Assembly: GCF_019649055.1 (NCBI RefSeq) | Contig: NW_026570405.1 | Location: forward strand, 1 to 64,000 | Source: Paramacrobiotus metropolitanus | Lineage: Eukaryota; Tardigrada; Eutardigrada; Parachela; Macrobiotidae | DNA length: 64,000 nucleotides | Direction of reading: 5' to 3' | Shown here: positions 24,818-35,097 of the stretch, one piece after another | Layout: every line of letters begins with the position of its first letter | Position numbering within the stretch: the stretch's first letter is position 1 | The notes under the pieces: generated by a model | Database searches by the model: none | Seen by the model: the letters and a program-made list of their open reading frames with translations, nothing else | Told to the model about the DNA's origin: nothing | Program-made: the position numbers and the translations under genes

Positions 24818-25150
24818 CTAGTAAATCAAAACGTTTACCAAATCATATGTCGCTACCATGTTAACAATATGAAAGTCGGTTACCGTAACACGATAACCCA
24901 GTCGTCTTGAAGTATGCTCAAAATACTCAACTAAATCCTCAGCTTCGTTTACGCTACCGACCCCATTCACTGTAATTTTACCGCTACGATACAAACGGGA
25001 ATGCGCTTTGTATGGTTTAAGAATACGCCATAGTAAACCAGAAAACTTAGGGGAGTCGTAGTGTGCCATCGGTATCTTTCCTTCGATTAGATCAAGGTCC
25101 AAGGGGCAGTTCAAACCCGCCGTGGCTACAATGTTGTTCACGGTAGCCAT
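24818..25150 (-). CDS. TBP-like protein, one repeat only
   Basis: A 110-codon ATG-initiated frame that follows the first half of the TATA-binding-protein core: VNNIVATAGLNCPLDLD aligns with the 'QNIVSTVNLGCKLDL' type of strand, then a 'Y(D/N)SPKFSGLLWRI..P' segment, 'SGKITVNGVGS', an 'A/E-x2-LVEYFEHTSRRLG' helix and FHIVNMVATYDL, which corresponds to the start of the second repeat. The frame stops six residues later, so the second repeat is missing and the saddle fold would be only half formed. TBP recruits RNA polymerase to promoters; TBP homologues also occur in large DNA viruses (family knowledge). Whether this is viral or a host paralogue fragment is open. It overlaps the upstream frame by 59 bp. 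Confidence 0.65.
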   Translation of the reverse strand: MATVNNIVATAGLNCPLDLDLIEGKIPMAHYDSPKFSGLLWRILKPYKAHSRLYRSGKITVNGVGSVNEAEDLVEYFEHTSRRLGYRVTVTDFHIVNMVATYDLVNVLIY

Positions 25151-25645
25151 AGTCCAAAAACAACGGCTTTATTCGCGTAGTCTGGCCCAAGGTGGACAGT
25201 GTTTTGAAGGTCGGGCAGCCAAGGTCGTCAAGGTTCTTGACGGTAGGTACAAACTTCTCAAAAACCCGGCACTTTAGTCCTTTGGAATAAAATGCACAGT
25301 CCACGGGCCTTAGATTTATACGGTCAAAAATCTCTACGATAGCGTCAGTCACTTGGTTCCACAAAAGGTCACCGGCTGTATTCAAAACCAGACCGTGGGA
25401 ATGTCGGGCTTGCTAAGGTAAAAGTTTACTGTGCAATGCTGCAAACGTTGGCAGTGTGAAAGAGAATTCGCCAGAGACACCATTAGACGGAACAAAAAAA
25501 GCAAATTTTTGACGTACTTCTGTTTATTAATAATAGACCAGTCAGCATCAAGAACAACTTTTTCAGCCATGGCTGCAACTTCGAAACGGCTAAACTGATT
25601 TCGTTCCACGTTCACCGCGGTTCGATTCGGGAAGAAAGGCGGCAA
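25092..25645 (-). pseudogene. Uncharacterised ORF, frameshifted, upstream of the TBP-like ORF
   Basis: Two frames, 25645-25382 and 25385-25092, abut with a one-base overlap zone and read as one coding region broken by a shift near 25385 (the second frame starts NTAGDLLWNQVTDAIVEIFD). The first ATG in the upstream frame is near 25570 (MAEKVVLDADWSII). Residues are well mixed and protein-like, but no family was recognised. The 3' end overlaps the TBP-like ORF in another frame, so the two may once have been a single longer protein or a tight viral-style gene pair. Confidence 0.35.
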
Positions 25646-25743
25646 TTGTGAATTTCCTGCAGCACATTACATACTTTCCTTTTTTTGTGACTTTGCAAGC
25701 ACACATTTTCACAACTGTGCCGCAGCTAAAGCTAAAGCGAAAG

Positions 25744-26107
25744 CACAGCTAAAGCACAATCCTAGGAACGGGCCGCACATTTACGCCAGTGTGACGCAGG
25801 AAAAGCTCATTCTGAAAACTGCGCTTTTCGTACCTCAAAACCGCAGCTAATGGTTTTGTTTTTTGAAAAGTCCGCTGCCAATTTTTGTTACCAACCGTCA
25901 GTTGCAACATTTTCGTTTTACTGTTCACAGCTAAAGCACAATCCTAGGAACGGGCCGCACATTTACGCCAGTGTGACGCAGGAAAAGCTCATTCTGAAAA
26001 CTGCGCTTTTCGTACCTCAAAACCGCAGCTAATGGTTTTGTTTTTTGAAAAGTCCGCTGCCAATTTTTGTTACCAACCGTCAGTTGCAACATTTTCGTTT
26101 TACTGTT
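25744..26107. repeat. Exact tandem duplication, 182 bp x 2
   Basis: 25744-25925 and 25926-26107 are identical in every base I compared. The unit starts CACAGCTAAAGCACAATCC and ends TTTTCGTTTTACTGTT. It lies directly upstream of the PC4-like ORF and so covers its probable promoter or 5' leader. Perfect identity next to a decayed gene means the duplication is recent, has been homogenised, or is an assembly artefact. Confidence 0.95.
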
Positions 26108-26127
26108 TAGTTCTAAGTTTTCCAAGC

Positions 26128-26910
26128 ATGGATGTCACATTTTCCTCCTTTCTCGTTACCGATGCCAAGGGCACTACTGCGGATGTTCCGGCTCCTGTTG
26201 TGCGGCAAGATGCCATTCATCCGAAACGGAAGAATCCGGTCGTTGTACCCGATAAACAGCCCGAGGCCGCTGGCAACAAACCCGGAATAGATGACCTGTT
26301 AAAAGCTCCCAGCAAGAAGCTGAAGACCAAGCCAAAAGCTGCAGCTGTTGCGGAATTTGAAATCGTCCCCCAAGTTAAACTACGGATCTACAAGGAAAAG
26401 CCTGCATTCCTAGATGGCTAGTTTGCAGTTTACAAAATTGGCTACGACAAATCCATTGACGTTCGCACGTCGACGTACCGCAACTTCACCTGGTTGGCTG
26501 TCACTATTGGAGAATGGAAGGATGTGGGACCAGATACCTTTGAGAAAACGGCCAAGCATATCACGCTGAATGAGCGCCAGTTTCATCGGCTTGCGGGCAT
26601 CATTACGTCGGGAAAGGGCGACCTGGATGACCTGGCCAAATTGTCTACCACGGACGACTGGCAGCTGACTGCTGCCGAATACAACTTGGGCAACGGATTG
26701 CACTTCACTTGGAGCCGCGTCAACCGCTCCAATCTGGCCACCATTCGTAACTACACCAAGAACGAGACCGGCGATATGATTCCGACCAAACGTGGCATCA
26801 GCTTTGGGCAGTAAGCGTTTGACGGACTGAAAAAGATCCTGAATGAAATGACCTTGTTCCAGGAAGCGGTGCAGTTGAAAGACAGCCCACCAATGGATGG
26901 TTTAGATTAG
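26128..26910 (+). pseudogene. PC4/p15-like transcription coactivator, two in-frame stops
   Basis: From the ATG at 26128 (MDVTFSSFLVTD) the frame runs to a TAG at 26419, on to a TAA at 26812 and then to about 26910. The N-terminal ~90 residues are Lys/Pro/Ala-rich. Two PC4-like single-stranded-DNA-binding modules follow: one around YKIGYDKSIDVR...HITLNERQFHRL, and a better one around WSRVNRSNLATIRNYTKNE then PTKRGISFGQ...AFDGLKKIL, matching the 'IR-x-Y...KPTKKGISL...W/F-x-L' order of the family. PC4 stabilises melted promoter DNA and aids transcription. Both stops are one C-to-T change from a Gln codon. The gene is divergent from the TBP-like and protease genes. Assignment rests on motif order, not on a search. 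Confidence 0.55.
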
Positions 26911-27255
26911 GTTGGGTTGAAGCTTGCGGTCAGCCTGGTGCTTCTGGCTAAGATTGCCGAGCATCGGTCATCGACCTGTGGTCCGTGTCTTCTGCAGGAC
27001 TCCGACGAACCACACATCTGCAATTTCGCTAAAGTAATGGCGCAACCCACGAACGAAGAATGGAAGTGAGCGGAGGGCCCCCTTTAGACCGGAAAGTACT
27101 TGGAAGCGTTTTTACTGGAGAAAAACGCGTGCGCAACAAGCAGGTATGCTCATTAGATATTAACGGATTTTTTTGGAGTAACCGTGTTTAGCTTCGTAGT
27201 ATAACTTCCTAATAGTTTTTTTCTACAACAAAGGTATATCCAGCGACAACATTGT
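26911..27255. other. No supported gene
   Basis: Intergenic space between the PC4-like pseudogene and the converging protease fragment. No ORF or repeat noted. Confidence 0.35.
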
Positions 27256-27259
27256 TTCT

Positions 27260-27654
27260 TCATTCAAGTAGTTTATTTTTTACAGTCTGTTTTAAAAACT
27301 TGTTGTCAAATAATGGAGTGCTAATATCGAACTTGTAATTCACATACTGACAAACCATAACATCGTTGCCACCTTGACTATCAGTGAATAAATGAACAAT
27401 CTGCGGAAAGGATTCTCCACTTGCACGCCGTAAAAGAAAAAAAATACAGTATTGACCACAACCCAAAGACAAATTAGACTGCACTTGTTGATTCTGCATT
27501 ATCACTTTGTGACCTTTAACAAAAGGGAAATCTCCATATACAGATATCTTCTGGCCATATGAGTTAAAATATTTGATTCGGTCCGGAGTGTCCTGTTAGA
27601 ACGCAATATAAAGACTTCTAAGTTTGGCGGCAGGGTCAGAATAGACGACTACTG
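27260..27654 (-). pseudogene. Adenain-type cysteine protease, 3' half (interrupted by LTR element)
   Basis: The minus-strand frame carries QSNLSLGCGQYCIFFLLRR: a Gln (Q in QS, oxyanion hole) followed by S-x-x-CG-x-(Y/F)-C, the order around the catalytic Cys of adenovirus proteases and Polinton PRO. Downstream 'NDVMVCQYVNY' also fits. Upstream the same frame continues through one TAA (about 27588-27590) into VVVYSDPA and then runs directly into the left LTR boundary at 27655. Polinton PRO is thought to mature capsid proteins (family knowledge). The 5' half lies 12 kb away at 39618-39765, so this gene was split by the retrotransposon. Confidence 0.75.
27651..27654. other. Target-site duplication, left (ACTG)
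   Basis: ACTG directly precedes the left LTR and recurs directly after the right LTR (39618-39621). Confidence 0.9.
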
Positions 27655-28021
27655 TGTGAAGTATCACATACCGCCAGGATACCCAGGATAGGATAGCCAG
27701 CATAGCCAGGATACCCAGGATGGGATAGCCAGGATATTCAAGCAGTAATATTTTACACGTATTTAATTGCACGTTCTATTGCAATGTCGTATTGCGCCTT
27801 TCACTGCAGTGCCAACACTGCGAGAATGTTTAGCCTCAAGCTGTTCACGTGCAAAGCCGTGTACTGACACGGATGTTTACCTTAAGCATTACCGTGTGCT
27901 GACACGGATGTTTGCCTTAAGCACTTTCAGCGCTATGTGCTGACACAGCACGCGCTATAAATAGCTCTTGAATGGAAAGCAGAAAGCAGCATTTTTCCGA
28001 ATTAAAGCCTAAACTCTCACA
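27655..28021 (+). repeat. 5' LTR
   Basis: 367 bp, TGTGAAG...CTCACA. The U3 part begins with tandem copies of a CCAGGATA-type word (27670-27735) and contains two and a half copies of a ~36-bp unit built on TGTGCTGACACGGATGTTT (about 27855-27945). A TATA box (TATAAATA, 27956-27963) and a polyadenylation-like ATTAAA (28001-28006) follow. Confidence 0.95.
27956..27963 (+). promoter_or_regulatory. TATA box in 5' LTR
   Basis: TATAAATA, about 60 bp from the LTR end, suitably placed to start the genomic transcript. The same box is at 39552-39559 in the 3' LTR. Confidence 0.7.
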
Positions 28022-28022
28022 T

Positions 28023-28040
28023 TGGTGCCGAAAACCGAGT
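28023..28040 (+). other. Primer-binding site (tRNA primer)
   Basis: TGGTGCCGAAAACCGAG starts one base after the LTR. TGG at this place pairs with the CCA end of a tRNA. The tRNA species was not determined. Confidence 0.75.
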
Positions 28041-28082
28041 TTTGAACACGGACAACGCTTCTACATCTACAACCAACAAACC

Positions 28083-28379
28083 GTGACCTTCGGTCACACT
28101 ATCCACATCCGTGACGTTCGGTCACACCGTGGACCTTCGTGACCTTCGGTCACCCAATCGTCGTTAGATCCATATGATCTAACTGGTGCCGAACTACAAC
28201 AGCTTAGGACTGCCCCAAAGGGGTGCACACCTTAGGACGGTTCCGACACACGATCCGGATCCCCAACATCACAAACGGTGACCTTTCGGTCATTCCAACA
28301 GCGTGACCTTTCGGTCATCTCAAACAGCGTGACCTTTCGGTCACAGTCAGCCTGCAGGAACCTGCGACCTTTCTGGTCA
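28083..28379 (+). repeat. Array of GTGACC-loop-GGTCAC hairpins in the leader
   Basis: At least six units: 28083-28097, 28111-28125 (one mismatch), 28139-28153, 28278-28292, 28303-28317 and 28329-28344, plus a degenerate one near 28365-28379. Each is a 5-6 bp inverted repeat with a 3-nt (TTC) or 4-nt (TTTC) loop. The first group has TTC loops, the second TTTC loops. They could be RNA stem-loops in the packaged transcript or DNA sites for a protein binding as a dimer. Confidence 0.9.
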
Positions 28380-28491
28380 ACCAGATTTTCCGGAGGACCC
28401 TACTGCATCCCCAGCGAACCTAGGGATTCCGAGTTATACCGTCCGGTATAAAGAAGACGTCTACACTAAAGCAGAAGGACGACCCATAGGG

Positions 28492-28497
28492 GTAAGT
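28492..28497 (+). promoter_or_regulatory. Candidate splice donor in the leader
   Basis: GTAAGT preceded by GG, a strong match to the eukaryotic 5' splice consensus, between the hairpin array and gag. Env of related elements is made from a spliced transcript, so this is a reasonable donor. No clear acceptor was identified before the env-like ORF. Confidence 0.35.
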
Positions 28498-28717
28498 CGA
28501 ATCTTTAAGTACACTGGAGCAAAGGGACGGTGAAGCCGGACCCTCGCAAGGAGTCCCGCAACCCGCCCAAAACCTAAACCCGGACGAACTCCCGACCAAA
28601 ACCGGAGAGCCAGTCCGAACCGAAACAGATTTCTCTGTTTTCGACGAAGAGGTCAAGTCGGAACACGACTCCCAGGATCAAACTCAGGAAACCGACCGTC
28701 CCACGGCGGGATCAAAC

Positions 28718-31700
28718 ATGAGCACCACGGACGACATTATCCGTGCTGTCACGGCCGCACGAGCCATAGACCTCAAAGCTCCAGCACCGATTCGTCCACC
28801 CCGGTTTAGCTAAAAACCAGGAGAGGACATCGGACTTTTCCTTCAGGAATTCGAAACGGTGTGCGATGGGCAAGGATGGTCCCACACCCAGATGCTTCAG
28901 CAAATGAAATTAGCCATGACCGGAAATGCCGGAATCTGGTTCCGGAACCGTCCAAGACCGGCCAGCACCGCTACAACCGACCAGGAGCGATGGAACGAGC
29001 TCAAGAAAGAACTTACGGATAAGTTCCAACCGTACCGCTACCTTGAAAACAAACAACAGGAGCTTCGTCGCACCATGATGCAACCTAACGAAAGTGTTAA
29101 TGACTATTACCATAAGGTCATGAAACTCTATTATATCCTAGAAAATCTGGGAAAGAAGATATCCGAGTCGGAAAAAGCAGAGAAGCTGACCCACGGACTT
29201 ACCGGACAACTGGCTAAAGACGTCGGACTGATGCTTCCGACCACTCCAGAAGATTTTCTGATGAAAGCTTCCCGCGTGATCGACATCACGCAACGAGCCA
29301 ATCACCAGATCCTGAAAGGCAAAACAATTACAAGCGCGGTGAACATTAAAGGAGGACTGGACCGAGGGAACCTCGACGGTTCCGGTAAGTCCCAACAAAG
29401 CCAACGTAATTGGCCACAACGGTTTGACAGGGCGCGAAGCCAAACGCCCTTTCGGGGAAACCGAGGAAATTCCTACCGAGGTAGAAGTTATTCGAACGTC
29501 GGAACCCGACCAAACTTCTGGAACTCCGGGAACTCAAGACCTCCAAACAGAAACTTCGGAAATTACGGGACCCAAAGTGGATCCCAGAACATGCAGAACC
29601 GACAAAGGGAACAACCCAGGCGAGAGACTCCCCAACGAGCCACGCCACCGGAACTCCAGACGAACGTCATACGTAAGTGCAACACTTGCGGCAAGATTGG
29701 GCACACTGAAACGTTCTGCAGAAACGCAAACAAACCACCGCAGCCGCGCCGTCAAGGCACCTCCTACTTTATGGGGGGAGAAGAACCATTATCCGGAACC
29801 TCGGCTACGCCGACCACGACCCCGGATGCCGAGTCGGGCCTGGAACCTGACCAGGACCAACAGTCCAGCTTGGACACCGAATCTGGCAGAGAAACCGATG
29901 GGGACCAGGAACCTTCGACCAGTACCCAGTCGGTAAGCAAGAAACCACAGGATCAAGAAGCTGATCCAGTGGAAGTGACTGAGCCGACAGAGTCGACTCC
30001 AAAGAAAATTCCGCACCGCGAGAAAAATCCCAGGATGGTCGTTTACACACAATGGGAAAACGGTACTCCAACCCCAGTATTCCCACCGGCTCTCAAAGAG
30101 GCAATGAAGAAACGCTCCTGGGAAGAAGAACAAGAGGCGAGAATGGAGCAATCCTTCAACGAAGTGGATCTCCATCAGCGAAAAACTGCTTGGCCGACCG
30201 GAACTCCCGTAGAGGAAGCAGTCAAACTATCCCAATTAGCGGACCTCCATTCCACTTGGGGACGGCTCGTTGCAAATGGAAAGATAGGACCTTTGACCCC
30301 GCAATGTCATCAAAGGGATACACATTTCCAAATCAGTAACACGAACCAGTTCTTGGGTGACAACGAGTTGGTCCAACTTTTTAAAGCCATGGAGGCGTTT
30401 GAAGCACGAATTGGATACACCGGGTACACGATATACCGCGTCCCGATGATATGCCTTCCATCGCTTAAAGGTCAGAAACAAATTTACTTGGTAAGGTCAT
30501 ATCTTAAACGTCGACCGCTAGTACCAAAGAAGGATAGCTTGGACTGCGTGGTATCCTTGACACTTGTGGATATCGAGGAAAAACTGCCCATTGGCTCGGT
30601 ATCCACCGCAGCCTACAACGAAGAAGGGAAGTGGAATATCAAATTCCACCGCATGCCGGACAACATGACCCTCCGGGAAATTAAGAACGTTACGCTGGCT
30701 TCGACTTGGAAGTTCTGTGAAATTGAAGAACCCAAGAACTCTACTGAAGCCCCGGCCAGCCCTGATCCACCGCGGAACGCTGAGATTGAAACCTGGTGGG
30801 AAGATGCATCCCAAACGCTGGACCATACCCGACATCTGATGGACAAACTCATGAAACTCAAACCGTCAACAAATCTAGATGACGAAACACCATCTACATC
30901 TCGGACCGACACTTCACCGTGGGTGAGTCCTGAAACAGAGATGCAAAATTGCATTCAAAATATCCAAGAAAATGTCCTAGAGATTAATGGTTCAATGAAA
31001 GATCTTGGGAAGAAATTGAGTCATTTAGAACAAACGATTCGGCAGTACCCACCAGCGCAGGCCCGTATCAATACAATGATCGCCCGCACACGCATGCCTG
31101 AAACCATCTACGACGAACCCGGACGACCTCGCCGGAACGTCGGACAAACGACAAGTTTGAACCCAGTCCCAGCGCAAACCCCGGCACTCCGAAATTGGCT
31201 ACGACAGCAGTTTCACCGGAACGAAGTCCCGGAATACAGTACGGTACGGAGGCAACCATCCGGTTATGATGGGTATCGACCTCGGACCAACGTGCGACCC
31301 ATGGAACTACGTGCCAACGAGACCACATCCCGTCGGTCTTTACCGCCGCCCACAACGCATGACATCGGTTGGCGGCCGGAACCATATCCCCGACGTTCAT
31401 TATCACCGGAATCCTTGATGGGAAGACAGAACGCACGGACCGATCGTTCCAGACGACACGGACCAAACCCGGTAAGCAATCCTGACACACTATACGCCTT
31501 GTTCTCCTTGGCCCAGGATCGCATAATCCCAAACCCACCTCCGATCATCCCAATGAAGATATGGGGCCAGAACCAGACGTGGTCCCTACTGGACACCGGC
31601 TCTTCGGTAACCACGATCGCCATAGAAACAGTGAAGACGATGGGCATGGAAGATTGGATCGTTCCAGAAAACACTAAGAGCCTGCGGAGCGTCAGTGGAC

Positions 31701-33298
31701 ACTCGGTCCAGACACTTGGAACAATCGAAGTCCCAACTAACATCATGGGCTCGGACCTGATCCTAACCATGGACGTAGTGGAACGACACCCGGACGATTA
31801 CGATGTAATCTTCGGTCAACCACATCTTGCCCAGTTTCTAAAGGATTGGGATTCAGAACAAAAAGAAGCTTGGCTACAGATTTTACAAGGAAAAGGTTAC
31901 CATATTCATACTCAGTTTGCAACCGAAGAATTGGTCCCGTCTGAAGAAAATAAAAACGCTAGTGATTACCTCGACTATTCTCAACTGACCATAGGTAACC
32001 ACTTAACAAACGATGAGCGCATCGACCTCTTGTTGCTTTTGCAAGACTTCGATGACCTTTGGCCCAAGGAAGGCCAACCGCTAAAAGCAGCCAACATCAA
32101 TCCGGTCGAACTTCACATTGTCGATGGAGCCAGACCTGTTTGGCAGCCAGCCAGGCGTTTCGCTCCGAAGGAACGCGAAGCCATAATCGCCCAAGTAAAT
32201 AAACTGGTCGACCAAGGCATCCTCGTGCCTTCCCGATCCAGTTGGCAGAGTGCTGTGGTACCGGCCCAGCACAAGGACGGAGGAATCCGGATGTGTGCGG
32301 ACCTCCGGAACTTGAACAAGTACTTAATACCAATGCGGTACGCTATGCCGCGGGTCCAGGACATTCTGGACCAGGCCGCTGGATGTAAGTACTTCGTCTC
32401 CCTGGACCTTGTTCAGGCATTTAACCAGATCGCCATTGCCCAGAAGTCCCAGCACCTGCTTACAATTACCACGCCGATAGGCAGTTTTGCCTATACCCGC
32501 ATGCCCTTTGGTGTGAACAACGGCACAGCCGTCTTTCAGCAGGTCATCAATCAGATTTTTGGCGACATGATTGCCAAGGGCGAACTACAGGCCTTTGTGG
32601 ATGACATCATGATCGCCACGAAGACATTCGAAGAACTCAAACGGATCCTAGGCAAAGCCTTACACCGACTCCGCGAAGCCGGATTCACGGTCAACCCAAA
32701 GAAATGTAAGTTTGGCGTACCTAGCCATAAAGTCCTGGGATTCATTGTCAGTGCCAATGGGATCAGCTCCGACCCCGACAAAACAGCAGCGGTCCGCGAC
32801 TTCCCAGTTCCACAGGACGTAAAAGGAGTAAGGTCATTTGTGGGACTTGCCTCGTTTTACAGGCAATTTGTCCCGAATTTTGCCAGGATCGCCGACCCGT
32901 TGACAAAACTCTATTCCGGACCACCTAAAGAACTGAAGAATCGTAAGTTCGACTGGACACCGGAATGCCAAAAAGCCTTTGACACACTGAAGGAGCTGCT
33001 TTGCTCCGCCCCGGTCCTATCGTACTTTGACGACTCCCTCGAAACGGCGTTGCACGTAGACGCATCGGATTACGCCATCGGTGCGGTCCTTGTGCAAAAG
33101 CATACTGACGGATGGCACCCGGTCAGTTATTGCAGTAGAAAGCTGTCAAAACCTGAACGAAACCTTTCCACAACCGAGAAGGAATGCCTTGCCATCCTCT
33201 ATGCCACAACAAAATATCGCCAGTACGTGGCCGGGCGAAAGGTTACTGTATACACGGACCATGCCAGCATGCAATGGCTCTTCCAACTCCGAACCTAA
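28718..33298 (+). CDS. gag-pol: Gag-Pol fusion: capsid/nucleocapsid, novel linker, protease, RT, RNase H
   Basis: One frame. The start chosen is the ATG at 28718 (MSTTDDIIRAV), the first ATG after an upstream stop; a TAA at 28811-28813 interrupts it, after which 1479 codons are open. Order: Gag capsid-like N-terminus; zinc knuckle C-x2-C-x4-H-x4-C at 29678-29719; acidic Ser/Thr/Glu stretch; an uncharacterised module of ~600 residues; protease LLDTGSSVTTI (DTGSS at 31592-31606); RT with MCADLRNLNKY and the catalytic FVDD (32594-32605; Phe where YVDD or YLDD is commoner); thumb; RNase H with HVDASDYAIGAVL and TDHASMQWL. The TAA at 33296-33298 lies where the relative at 12.9 kb has Gln (LKTQNQKL). 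The same frame continues into integrase. Gag and Pol need no frameshift. Confidence 0.93.
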
Positions 33299-35068
33299 AA
33301 CGGTAAGCTACAGCGTTGGTCTCTCCGCCTGTCAGAGTTTGACCTCAACCTAATCCACCGAGCCGGAAAGGAGAACCTGGATGCGGATGCCCTTTCAAGG
33401 AACCCAGTCGATCCAGACTATCCGGAAGAAATCACTTTCCCATGTTTTTCAACACGGGCCATTGACATCCGCAGTGAACAGTTAATGGATCCATTTGCCG
33501 GACCCATCATGGACTTTCTGGAGAACCAAGATCCAGAGCCAACCCAGAGAGTGAAGAACTTAGCCGGAGACTTCTACATAGATGCCGGAATCCTTTTCCA
33601 CATGACCGAAGTTAATAGCCAGACCTACCATTGCCTGGTTTTGCCAAAGTCCATGTGGATGGACATGTTGAAGTCCGTTCACGATTCAAAAGCCGGATTG
33701 GCCCATCACGGGTTCAGTAAGTGCATGGACATCGTAAGCAAACGTTTCTACTTTAAAAACATGGCAAAAGTAGTCCGAAAGTTCGTCGCCTCCTGTGAAG
33801 TATGCCAGACACGAAATGCCGGACGCCACACCGGAGGATACATGCAAAAGATGCAGATCCCCAAGAGACCAATGACGCACTTAATACTGGACACCGTCGG
33901 CCCACTTCCGGCTAGCAACGGATGCATATACATTCTCACCTGCGTATGCGAATTCTCATCGTTCCTAATGGCCAAACCGGCAAGGAACCACACAGCACTG
34001 ACCGTTGCTAAATTCCTTTTGGAAGAAGTATGCTTAAGAAATGGATTTCCGATCCAAATCCGGACGGATAACGGATTGGAATTCGTTAATGACGTCCTAA
34101 AACAAATGACCAAGATGCTGGACATCAAACACATAACGTCCACGTCCTACCGACCACAAGTCCAAGGTAAGCTGGAACGAAAGCATCACCCATTGGTCAA
34201 CTGCCTGGCAAAACTTTGCCAGGATAACCAGAAAGATTGGGCCAAGCTTGTCCCATGGGTCGTATTTGCCTTAAACGCGGCACCGAACAGCACTACGGGC
34301 ATCAGTCCATACAAGATCCTCCATGGAGTAGAATGCTTGTTCTTCTTTGACACCGCGTATCCAGTCCCGATCGACCAACCATTCTTCGAGGATATGAAGT
34401 CCAACGTCGAGAACATATACGAATGGGTCAAGACAAGCCTTGTCGAACAACAACGACAGGCAGCATCGACGTAGGACGCAGGACGGAAGCCCATATTCTT
34501 TAAAGAAGGAGACGAAGTATGGCTCTTCACCCCTACTGTGGAACAAGGAAAAAGCCGGAAATTGGCCCACTTCTACCATGGACCTTACACCGTCCTGGAG
34601 CAAACCGGAGCAAACAACTACCGAATCAATTATTTCAAACCCGGAAAAAGTGTCGGTACCGTGGTCAATGTCGCTATGTTGAAACCTTACCATTCCAGGA
34701 AGGAATTTGAGGATGACTTTGACCTTTTCCCAAAAGGAGTCGAAGCCACCGGCGTCGATCCCACAGAAGAACGTCCCTTTCACTGGTTACCAAAGGATGA
34801 GGACGACTACGAATTCCCACTGAAAAGCTCTGGACCTACGGTAACCAAGATCCCTGCGAAATTGCGAGGATCACCCATAAAATCGCCAGGACCAGCCGGA
34901 TCAGTACAGCCCATAACGCCTCCCAAACCTACGGGGACTCCGCCACTGGAAGAGGGCAAAGCCGATGAGGCCAGCACTCCCGTCTCAGGTACGAAACGAA
35001 AACAGTACCCTAAAACACCTTTCAAAACCGCGATGGACAAAACACCCGAGACACAGACAAGTCCGTAA
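33299..35068 (+). CDS. pol: Pol continuation: end of RNase H, integrase with GPY/F module and tail
   Basis: Same frame as gag-pol. 33299-33484 completes RNase H (LSEFDLNLIHR...DADALSR). Integrase follows: an HHCC zinc module (H-x-G-F...C-EV-C, about 33700-33825), the core with D in LILDTVGP (about 33886), D in IRTDNGLEF (about 34062) and E in GKLERKHHP (about 34171), so the D,D,E residues are present. A TAG at 34472-34474 interrupts the frame; the related integrase at 48.99 kb has Tyr there. The C-terminal part holds FYHGPYTVL (GPY/F module, about 34570) and a Pro-rich tail ending at 35068. It inserts cDNA into chromosomal DNA. Confidence 0.92.
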
Positions 35069-35097
35069 CGGAAACCGAATCGGTTCCGATACCCGTA

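Noticed and set aside
28083-28379. CRISPR-like array
   Set aside because: Units are short inverted repeats at irregular spacing inside an LTR leader, without spacers of uniform length or cas genes, in a eukaryotic context.
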